Assembly: GCA_914767885.1 (NCBI GenBank)
Contig: CAJZBQ010000014.1
Location: 434,001-498,000 of the forward strand
Direction: 5' to 3'
DNA: 64,000 nt
Source: Blepharisma stoltei
Taxonomy: Eukaryota; Ciliophora; Heterotrichea; Heterotrichida; Blepharismidae
The notes under the pieces are model-generated. The model ran no database searches. It was given only the letters and a program-made list of their open reading frames with translations, and was not told where the DNA came from. Below are positions 33,201 to 42,101 of the stretch, piece by piece (within the stretch, counting starts at the first letter, position 1; every line of letters begins with the position of its first letter). The translations under genes and the position numbers were made by a program.

Positions 33201-34692
33201 AATTATTTCTAATTCCTAAGCCTTAACATCCACTGCCACATCAACTGTGCAAGCTCCTCTCTTGCTTTAGATTGCTCTGTCCACTTGCTTTGCGCACAGC
33301 CTGGTCTTGATCTAAATTTTTGACGGGTGTCTTTCCAATTCTTATTCATTAGTAGTTTAAAGACCTTTATTGGCCAAAAAATCTATTTGGAATTAAACAT
33401 CTCTTCAAACATTGTTGGGAGACATAAGGGAATAAATTTTTGAAACAAAAATAAACCTGGCTCTCTTAGACAAAATCAATTTGCATCCGTCAAGCACGCT
33501 AAAGGCTCCAGCCTCTACTAATGGTGTTGGTTAAACACTTCTCGAATATTCCATTTCCCTAAGCTATGGTGTCCGAGGTTACCATCATTGCTGGATTAAA
33601 ATTCGCATGATCAAAATTGGCCAAAGGTGGAATTTCTGCTAGAAAGAACAGAAAATTTTAACGACCAGAATTGTGACTATGAGTAATTAGCATGATGCAT
33701 GGTACACACAACGAAATGTTATCAAAAGCCATCAGACTTACCCACATTACAGTAATAGTTTTAGTGACATCATATGGCTCATTTAACACCCAATCATATT
33801 CATTTTTATTAATAAACCATGCTCCAATTATAAATGCTACTCCATTCATCACTACGAATGAGCACATTCCAAGTGCTGTCCCAAGGCCTGTTCTTAATCC
33901 AGCACTAAACATTGATTTCTGTGATTCTTTAATTGCCTCCAAATATTTTTGTCTTTCGTGCTTTTGGCCATTAAGGGTTGTTACTGTTTTTATTTCTTCT
34001 AAGGCTTCTTCTGCGATCCCACTTGCCTTTTTATAGGAAGTGTCTACAATTTTCGCATTTTGCTCAAGGCCATTATTTGTCAAAAAAAATCCACCAATAA
34101 TAGTTGGACAAAAAAGGAGGCAAAATAAGGTCATTTGAGTTCCTTCAATGATAGCAATAATAAATGCTGAAAGAATCATTCCAAAAGTATACAATAATAT
34201 AACTAATTTATCACCTGTAGCCCGCTCAATCATCAAAGTTTCATGAGCTAAGGATTGAGGAATTTCAGCGACCTGCCTGAGATCAAACCATGAAGGATCG
34301 GAATTCATGATCGACTTGAAATATTGCTGACGAAAATAGAAAGCCTGCTTGGCTCCAACGTTAACAAAACACATGACTGATAAATAGCCTGTCACAGCAA
34401 AAATTATTGCACAAGCGACAAGCTCGTAGCAAACAATTTTTGCATTATCATAAAACTCTTGAACTGACTTATCTCCTTCCATACCACCAAAAAAGCTTCC
34501 CATGAAAATATAGAAAAGAGGCTGGACGGCGCCCATTGTTAAAGATGAAAAGCAGCCTATAGCTATCAAAAAATAATCAAAAGGTCTAGCATAGGTATAA
34601 AGCCCTCTGAAAGAACTCTTTTGATTAGGGCCAGGCTTAGTATCTTTTGAATTAAGTCAATCAGCCTCTTCCATGTGTTCAGTTTTTCCCAT
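30290..34692 (-). CDS. ABCB/MDR-type full transporter, copy A
   Basis: Retained segments are complement(30290..31852, 32090..33176, 33689..34692), 1217 residues. Removing one IES and one retroposon restores DDML-SKSAEYGG and MLIT-QGRIAAFR. Layout is TMD1-NBD1-TMD2-NBD2. NBD1 has [17 protein letters not shown] and [14 protein letters not shown]2 has [17 protein letters not shown] and [10 protein letters not shown]. The switch histidine is present in NBD2 (MIAHRLKTI) but is Gln in NBD1 (TIAQNLATI). TGA encodes Trp (EEADWLNS, AYSWRMS, LLYWYGAK). Such pumps export lipids, drugs or peptides across plasma or vesicle membranes. It is the most diverged of the three copies and the start MGKTEHMEEAD differs from B and C. 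Confidence 0.92.
31853..32089. mobile_element. IES in ABC copy A, possibly a decayed CTCCC-family MITE
   Basis: A 237-bp AT-rich TA-bounded insert. Removal joins DDML to SKSAEYGG, matching the paralogues. Right end CTAAAGGGAGGAGCTA and an internal TTAACCCTAGGGCGAGC recall the CTCCC family, but the motifs are mutated, so the family assignment is tentative. Copies B and C have no insert here. Confidence 0.8.
33177..33688 (-). mobile_element. Retroposon-like insert with short TSD in ABC copy A
   Basis: A 503-bp insert (33177-33679) flanked by the 9-bp repeat TGAGTAATT at 33168-33176 and 33680-33688; the target duplication contains TA. Read on the minus strand it ends in an A/T-rich tail (AATTAAGGATAAGATAAGG). 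Just before the tail it has a roughly 45-codon open stretch (KNWKDTRQKFRS ... LMWQWMLRLRN, stop). This could be the 3' end of a LINE reading frame, but no reverse-transcriptase motif is left to prove it. Removal restores the transporter. Confidence 0.65.
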
Positions 34693-34833
34693 TTTCAAAT
34701 TAATTTCAAAAGGATTTAACTTGAATTATTTTAAGAATAAAATGTAGAGAAAATAAATTTGAAAATTAAAGGATAAAAAATGCTCTTTTCAAGAGTTATT
34801 TCTAATAAGGTTTAATTATCTTTAAATATAAAT

Positions 34834-35060
34834 TATAACTCGCTCCCTGCTATACCCTAGATAGGAGTAAAGTGATAAAGAAACCCAGAGAGTTGATTCT
34901 TTAACTAAAGTTAGCGAGCCAGCTCTCAAAATGGTGCATCGAACTATGCACAGATTGGTGACTTTGAGAATTGACTCGTAGCCTGAGTTTGCTAGTCAAA
35001 CTCTCTGTGATGCTTTTTCACTCATAACTCTATGCAGAGTTATAGCAGGTTCGAGCTATA
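34834..35060. mobile_element. Hairpin MITE upstream of ABC copy A
   Basis: A 227-bp imperfect palindrome with ends TATAACTCGCTCCCTGCTATA and TATAGCAGGTTCGAGCTATA. Inner paired words are GAGAGTTGA.../...TCAAACTCTC and GAGCCAGCTCTCAA/TTGACTCGTAGCC. Non-coding, TA-bounded, and similar in size to the element at 29313-29542. Confidence 0.75.
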
Positions 35061-36215
35061 TTTGATTCTTAATGCTTAAACCAAGAAGATCATTTTGATT
35101 TTCCATTTAATATGAATCTATATGAAGAATTTTCTTTTTTATTCTGAACCCCAGCATTAACTTATTTCTTCGAGGAGTCAGATTAATTTTATCTTGAACG
35201 TCCAAAAGTAATTAATTCTAGCCCTAGAGCTCTTTGACCACTTGAATTAAAGTTATTATCTTTCCAATATTCCCAATGAAAATGGAAGAAACATTAAGAT
35301 TCACATATCCTAATTGTTGTTCATAATATTAGCCAAAATTCACTTTGCATCATCAAAAAGATAATAAACATTAACTATTATTTCGAACTTATTTCAACTA
35401 TATGAATGATAAAAAATTTATTATGAGCTCTGGCTTCCCCGCTGCAAGCGAGCAAATTATTTTTGCTCTATAATGGAATGGGATTACTTTATTTTATATA
35501 TCCTAAAATAATACTTTAATCTCTCGTCACTTATGAGTAGTATATTTTTGTGTTATTTGTTTTAAAGAATATTTATAAATATAAATTTTTCTCTAATTTT
35601 ATTATTTTTTATAAAAACCTACTTTTTAAAATCGAAAAAAAAATTTATATAAAAGTTCCAAAAATCACACTAATTTTCTCCATATCAGACTGCCCTCTTG
35701 ATGCAAAAGCTAATACCTTAAACCTACTGGTAATTTTGAATGAGCTTTAAAGATAGTCCAAAGCGTAGACATGCTCTAACTACTTTCATAAAATAATGTT
35801 GGCTAACTAAAGGAGAGTAAAAGAAAAGCATTTCAGAGTTGTTTCTCATGCTCATTATTAAGCTATTAGCAATTTACAATTGATTTAATTTTAACTAGGA
35901 TATCGTTTTATAATTTTCACCTATCATTTATCTTTTACGAAATTTCATCAAGCAAAATGCCAGGTTTGACTTATGTAATTTTTGAAGTTTTGCCCATAGA
36001 CAATATTGGCATTGTTTGAATACTTCAATAATATCTAGAGTATTTTCTTTTTCAGTTTCTATCTACTAAGCTATATGCAACATGAATCAATTTCGTGATA
36101 AATTTGAAATTATAAACTAATCCATTAAAAGAATAAGGAACTTTGCTTACTTTAAATATTATTATCAAAAAAATTAACACTGAAATGGTAAAAAGCTATT
36201 AAATATTATAACTTT
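35061..36215. other. Intergenic between ABC copies A and B
   Basis: No intact gene is seen. From about 35965 onward the sequence is repeated at 41869-42101 and is the 3' flank of the duplicated unit. In it, a minus-strand open stretch near 35937-36072 (IETEKENTLDIIEVF ... FCLMKF) has no Met start and looks like a gene remnant. The part from 35080 to 35960 shows only AT-rich sequence with broken frames. Confidence 0.4.
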
Positions 36216-39200
36216 TTAAAGATTGCTAATCATGTTATAGAAGTAGCCTCCCTGATTCATCAAATCTTCCCTCGTCCCAATTTCCAGAATTTTCCCACTT
36301 TCGAGCACCATAACTTGATGTGCTTCAGAAATTGTCTTGAGTCGATGGGCGATCATGATTACGGTTTTTCCAGCCATTACTTCTCTAATAGCAGCTAGCA
36401 ACAATAACTCTGTTTTTGAGTCCAAGGCGCTTGTTGCTTCATCGAATATCAAGATCTTAGGATTCCTGATAATTGCTCTTGCGATTGCAATACGCTGCTT
36501 TTGTCCACCACTCAGCATGCTTCCTTTTATGCCGACTTGGCGTTCAAAACCTTCTGAGTACTTTGGATCTGTTATAAATTCAATTGCTTGAGCTTTTTTC
36601 GCTGCTTCTTCTATTTCTTCTTGAGAAGCTTTTATACCATATGCAATATTTTCTGCGATAGTCCCAGTAAAAAGAACAGGCTCTTGTCCTACAAGTCCAA
36701 TTTGGCTTCTTAAATGTTTGAGGTTATAGTCTTTAATATCAATGCCATCTATTAAGACCGAACCACTTAATGGGTCATAAAGTCTTAAAACAAGCTGGGT
36801 TACTGTCGATTTCCCTGAACCTGTTCTCCCAATTATTGCAAAATGAGTCCCTGGCTCTATCGTAAAGCTTAAAGATTTAACAGCCATGTAATTTCGATTT
36901 GGGTAGCAAAATACTACGTCTCTAAACTCTATTTTCCCTTCAACTTCTCTTTTCTCCCCATCTTTGCTGTTAACATTTATTTTTGGCTGGTATTCTAAAA
37001 CTTTAAACAGCCTTTTTGCAGCCTCAACTCCATTTTTAACATCTGGAGCATATATTCCAGCTAAGAAAAATGCATTTGAGCCAAACATGCAAGTCATCAT
37101 AGCAATGGTCATATCTTCGTAATTGTCAAGATCTTTAACTACGATATTTCCACCCCACCAGAAAAGCAATGCATAAGCACACCAAATCAATCCAAAACCT
37201 AAGCCATATGCAATGCCTGAGTTTACTGCTTTTTTGCGAATGCTAGCAAACTCTTGAGCTGCGGGTTCTAAATATTTATCGTGCATGACATTTTCCAAGT
37301 TAAAAGCTTTGACAGTTCTATAGTTCATAATAGCATCAGCAGCTTGAGCTGTGCAGGACTCGTAGTTGAATTTTACTACTCCAACAGATTGAGCCATAAA
37401 AGATGCTGCTGTAGCAAAAATGATGATTGGGATGATAGCTAACTCTTCTCCCCTCCGTGAGTGAACAAAACTATTGAAAAAATCCTTATTTTTTGCACAA
37501 AAACCCACCCTCCGTGAGTGAAAAAAATTTTTTTTAATAGAAAAAAATTTTTGATATATAAGTAATAATTGATATAATGAAATATAGAGCTAATTCTGTT
37601 TAATTTTAAACAAATTGCGCTTTTAAAACCGTATCTTCACACGACGACTATTTCATAACGCCTATTTTTTTTTGGCCTATTTTTTTTTGGCCTATTTTTT
37701 TTTGCCTATTTTTTTTTGGCCTATTTTTTTTGGCCTATTTTTTTTGGCCTATTTTTTTTTGGCCTATTTTTTTTGGCCTATTTTTTTTTGGCCTATTTTT
37801 TTGGCCGATTTTTTGACAATTTTTTAACTATTTTTTACTAATATTTGGGGCACAATTCCATACTAATTGTTTTAATATAATTTTTAATGTGTTTTTTAAA
37901 CGATTTAACCAACAAAAAATGCACCCTTAACAGATTTCGTACTCCATGAATACTAATTCATTGTTTTTAAATTTCGAAAATTTTAGATTTAATTAGGAGT
38001 TTTTCACTTAATTTACTCAATATTAATCGCGTAAGAAAAAGTCTCTGTTTCTCAATAAGGTTCTAGTCCTCTCAGCAGCTTCATGAAAGAGGCTAGGTAA
38101 AAAAAATAGGCTAAAAAAAATAGGCCAAAAAAAATAGGCCAAAAAAAAATAGGGCCAAAAAAAAATAGGCCAAAAAAAATAGGCCAAAAAAAAATAGTCG
38201 TTATGAAATAGTCGTCGTGTGAAGGAACCCTTTAAAACATAAATTTTATGCAAATTAGGATTTTTTAAAATTTCGAAAAATAAAATTTTTAAAAAAAAAT
38301 TAAACCCCTTAGTGAGTGTACAAAATTTTTTTGTTCACTCACGGAGGGGGGGAGTAAGAAAACTAAACACATTCTCCATGAATATCCTGCAGCAACTCCA
38401 TGGGCCACTGCGAGCGATGTAAGAATCCCAAGCATGATGCCAACAATATGCCCACCCAATCCATTAACTTTTTCACAATCATTGCAAAGTCTTGCGGAAA
38501 GCGCACTGCAGTTGTTTTCAGGAAGATCAAAAAATGCTGCTTCATATTTAAGAAGTGCTTTAAAGCTTGCTTCTCTCATTTTCGCCGTGATATTTGCACT
38601 CATTTTTGGATAACTGACTGATTCGAAAATCAGTCCAAGTGATACAAAAAATGCTAATAAGAAGATGTAGCCTGCATATTCAGAACTTTTGGCAATCATG
38701 TCGCTATCCTTAAGAGCAAGCACAAACATCTCTTTTCCACTAAACATTCCTACAAGAGGATATCCAGCTCCCACCAGCATTGATCCAGCCATTCCTAAAT
38801 AAAGCCATCCCCTTTCACTTTTGCTCATAAGCATCATTTTTTTCTTGACATTTCCTGCATCATACTCTTTTTTAGCTTGTTCCTCTTCTTTAGTTTTTTT
38901 TACTTCGAGATCAGTTGCTTTTGCTTGAGCTTGTTCATCATCTTCATTTTTTTGCTGAATTTTTTGCATTTTGATGAGATGGTAGTATTTCGATTTATTT
39001 TTCATTAACTGCTTATGATTGCCAAATTCCAGTACAACTCCTTGGTCAATCATGATAATAAAATTTGATTCTTTTATTGTGAGTAAATTCTGAGCAATCG
39101 TAATTCTTGTGCTTTTTGGCATAGCTTTATCGATGGCTTCAACGACAGCTTGCTCAGTTTGCCTGTCTAAAGCACTTGTTGCTTCGTCTAATAAGAGAAT

Positions 39201-40775
39201 TTTTGGGTTTCTAATTATAGCTCTTGCAATAGCAATTCTTTGCTTCTGCCCTCCAGACAGCTGAGACCCTTTAGTTCCTGCAGGAGTCTTATATTTATCT
39301 GGTAAGGCTGAAATAAAGTCATGCGCCCCTGCTTCTCGCGCTGCAAATTCTATTTCTTCTTCAGTGGCATTTAATTTTCCATACCTAATATTATCAAAAA
39401 TGCTAGCATTAAAAAGTAATGGCTCTTGGCTCACAAGCCCAATATGTTCTCTTAAAAAACTAATTGAATAGTCCATGATATTGTATCCATCTATTGTAAT
39501 AGTTCCAGAAGAAGGTTCATAATATCTAAGTAGAAGCTGAATTATAGTACTTTTTCCTGATCCAGTACTTCCAACAACTCCAAGCCTCTGTCCTGGTTCT
39601 AAATCAAAGCTAAGTCCTTTAAGAATTTCTGAGTTAGGCGCTGATGGATAAGAGAACCTAACATCTTTAAATGAAACGGCACCTTCAATATCGCTTTTTC
39701 GGGTTCCTTGGGTAAGTTTTGATTTTCCGTTAATAATTTCTGAAATATTATAAACGGCCACTCTCCCCATACTGATAAGTTTGAGGCTAGGAACACAAAG
39801 AGAAATGTTATTGAAGGCCATAAGACTCACCCACATAACTGTGATGACTCTTGTTAAATCATATTCCTCCCCGCCAGCCCAATTGTCCTCTCCTTTATCT
39901 ATAAACCAAGCTCCAACAATATAAGTAACCCCATTCATGACCATAAAAGAACACATGCCCAACGCAGTGCCTCCTCCAACCTTCAGTCCACTAAGAAGCA
40001 TGGATTTTTGTGAATCTTTTATAGACTCAGTATATTTTTTGGCTTCATGTCTCTGCCCATTTAGCGAGGATACAGTTTTGATTTCTTGCAAAGCTTCTTC
40101 AGCGATACCTCCTGCAAGTTTATAAGAAGTATCAGCTATTTTGGCACTTTGCTCAAGTCCCTTATGAGTTAGCATGAATCCCAATGTGACAGCTGGCATG
40201 AAAACTAAGCAAAATAATGCTAACTGAAGGCCCATGATAATAGCAATAATGAGAGAAGATACTATCATGCTTGTGCCCATAATTAAAACAATCAGTTTGT
40301 CCCCTGTGGCTCTTTCGATCATTAAAGTTTCCGTTGCTAAGGATTGGGGAAGTTCGGCAACATGTCTGAGGTCAAATCATGATGGATCTCCATTGATTAT
40401 CGCTTTGAAATAGTGATTTCGGAAGTGGAAAGCTTGTCTCGCGCCAACGTTCACAAAGCACATAACTGCAAGTGTTCCGGCAACAGTAAACACAAAGGCA
40501 CATCCGATAAGCTCATAGCAGACAATTTTTGCCGAGTCATAAAATGAGTCCTTTGAGGTGTTCGCATCCATGCTCCCAAAGAAATCTCCCATAAATAAGA
40601 AGAAAAGGGGCTGGATCGCTCCTAAGGCAGCAGCAGAGATGAAGCCAACCACAATAAGGAAATAATCTAAGCAGGTGGCATACTTGTATAGATCCTTAAT
40701 GCTTCCTTTACCCTGTGGAGCTTGTGGAGCTGGACCTTCAAGCGGACTGTTCTCTTCTGCTTCAGTGACCTTCAT
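36216..40775 (-). CDS. ABCB/MDR-type full transporter, copy B
   Basis: Retained segments are complement(36216..37439, 38355..40775), 1214 residues. The single IES falls in TMD2 and its removal joins WRMCLVFL to [15 protein letters not shown]1 carries [17 protein letters not shown] and [11 protein letters not shown], with Gln in place of the switch His (TIAQNLLTI). NBD2 is complete ([36 protein letters not shown]). The N-terminal ~30 residues are acidic/Pro-rich ([14 protein letters not shown]). TGA encodes Trp at DPSWFDLRH and GYSWRMC. It is over 90% like copy C by eye and more distant from copy A. The likely role is ATP-driven export; the substrate is unknown. Confidence 0.94.
37440..38354. 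mobile_element. CTCCC-family MITE / IES hosting a nested element
   Basis: The host MITE has TAACTCTTCTCCCCTCCGTG at its left end, and at its right end the palindrome with GTGAGTGTACAAAA...GTTCACTCACGGAGG followed by GGGGAGTAA. Family words (GATATAATGAAATATAGAGC, CTAATTCTGTTTAATTTTAA) are in place. A second element of about 590 bp sits inside it, giving 915 bp in all. Excision at TA restores ABC copy B in frame. Confidence 0.92.
37635..38225. mobile_element. Nested element with T-tract arrays and inverted ends
   Basis: Inverted ends CTTCACACGACGACTATTTC (37635 on) and its complement ending 38225. The outer flanks show TTTAAAAC on both sides, an apparent 8-bp target duplication of the host MITE. 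Just inside the left end are about 11 copies of a 14-15-bp unit, GGCCTATTTTTTTT (37661-37810). The right end carries about 7 copies of its complement (38095-38195). The centre is unique AT-rich sequence. Together the arrays would form a long hairpin. No coding capacity is seen. An 8-bp duplication is typical of hAT elements, but that link is only suggestive. Confidence 0.78.
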
Positions 40776-41571
40776 TTTATTATAAAATTAGGTCATTAAA
40801 CAAACATGATATGAATTTATTCACCACAATTTACCAGGAATTATTTTATTTATACTTTTTGAAGGCTGGACTCTCAAAAAATCCTAAAATTGCCAAATAG
40901 ATAAGAATTTTTATAGTAAGAATAGCCTCGCATAGCAATTATAAAGCGTTTCCCGCTATCGGTCTAAAATTGCACTTCTCGTTTCTCGCTGCAGCAATAT
41001 TTTCTAAAAATAATTTCATACCCAATTAATTCTCTTTGATAATACTTTCACCTGGAAACAGAGATGAACAAAAAGTGGAAGTAATAATCGGCTTAACCGT
41101 GAACTGAAATTAAAACAACTTTCTAGGCGCTCTATTTATCAGGCAAGAACAGATTTCATTTAAAAATGGAATTTTAGAGACTGTCATTTTTGTTCGAAGA
41201 AGATATAGAAACTTTCTTGGAGTGGCGCTGCAAGCGCAGGCCACTCCATGCGGAATTCATGGGTTGGTCGAACCAACGCACAGTTTTGGTTCGACCAACT
41301 CCTATGTTGGTTAAACCAACACAGGAATTCCGCATGGAGTGGCCTGCGCTTGCAGCGCCACTCCAAGAAAAGAAGTATATAGAATATTAAACATTTTAGT
41401 ATTAGAAATAAGAATTTTTGTTTTATGGAATTCAAACAAATGAAATGCTTCTAACTTTAAAATTAGAAATTTTCACCTAACATTAGCGATGGATTAGGAG
41501 ATGTATAAGATTATGAGAAACGTAAATGCAAAATTTGCTCATAATTTATAATTATGATAGAAAAATCTTAA
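40776..41571. other. Upstream region of ABC copy B
   Basis: AT-rich, non-coding, and repeated upstream of copy C (47161-47763), so it probably holds the shared promoter. It differs from the copy C version mainly by the hairpin insert at 41206-41379. Confidence 0.45.
41206..41379. mobile_element. Hairpin IES present only in duplication unit 1
   Basis: A 174-bp nearly perfect palindrome with arms TTTCTTGGAGTGGCGCTGC and GCAGCGCCACTCCAAGAAAA. Inner words are GTTGGTCGAACCAAC and GTTGGTTAAACCAAC. Unit 2 has the empty site (GAAGATATAGAATAATAAAC), so the hairpin inserted into or was lost after the duplication. TA (or TATA) borders. GC-rich compared with the surroundings. Confidence 0.88.
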
Positions 41572-41866
41572 TTATTTTTTCTCAAGAGCAGCTTCTTCTT
41601 TAGAAGGTGGCTCAGCAAAAAATGGGATTTTCCCTCTTTGCCTATCATGAAGAAGCATCTTTGCGATTGTGTTTAAATCTGGCTCTCCTCCTTTTAATAA
41701 TCTTCCAGACTGCTGAGCCATCTGTGTCATGAAATCTTCTGCATTGGTAGATATCTTGATCTGGAGTTTCAAGAATCGGAAAATATTTTTAATGAATCTG
41801 ATTAGTGTAAAACTGTTCAAGGCCTTCAGCTGCAATAATTACGTGAGTTATATGGTTGCTAAGTAT
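41572..41866 (-). pseudogene. Chimeric fragment: NOG2 3' end joined to DUSP12 piece
   Basis: 41572-41743 copies the last ~170 bp of NOG2 (47764-47936), including the stop, ending at the residues [17 protein letters not shown] (as read on the minus strand). It is joined directly to 41744-41866, which matches part of the DUSP12 first segment (29074-29196: TTGGTAGATATCTTGATC and onward to TATATGGTTGCTAA). There is no intact product. It marks the junction of the tandem duplication, and the DUSP12 breakpoint coincides with the edge of the DUSP12 IES. Confidence 0.85.
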
Positions 41867-42101
41867 TTTTTGAAATTTTGCCCATAGAATTTTGACATTG
41901 CTTGAATACTTCAATAATTTCTAGAGTATTTTCTTTTTCAGTTTTCTATTTACTAAGCTATATAAACACGAAGCAATTTCGCGATAAATTTGAAATTATA
42001 AACTAATCCATTAAAAGAATAAGGAACTTTGCTTACTTTAAATATTATTATCAAAAAAATTAACACTGAAATGGTAAAAAGCTATTAAATATTATAACTT
42101 T

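Larger units (their letters stand above)
35965..41743. repeat. Tandem duplication unit 1 (ABC copy B)
   Basis: This block, the 3' flank of ABC copy B, the gene, its upstream region and the last ~170 bp of a NOG2-like gene, is repeated at 41867-47936. Identity outside the inserts is high, with long stretches nearly unchanged in the NBD2 and 3'-flank regions. The unit ends inside NOG2 sequence (CTTCTGCA), where it joins a DUSP12 fragment, giving the exact junction of the duplication. Confidence 0.88.

Noticed and set aside
33320-33480. Claiming the 33177 insert as a LINE by its short open stretch
   Set aside because: Only about 45 codons remain and no diagnostic motif is present; it is left as retroposon-like.
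37661-37830. Regularly spaced short repeats that could suggest a CRISPR array
   Set aside because: Units are 14-15 bp, contiguous, homopolymer-rich and without unique spacers; they lie inside a nested eukaryotic transposon-like element.
38023-38253. 76-residue frame of repeated FFLAYFFWPIFF
   Set aside because: A translation of the T-tract array in the nested element; not a protein.
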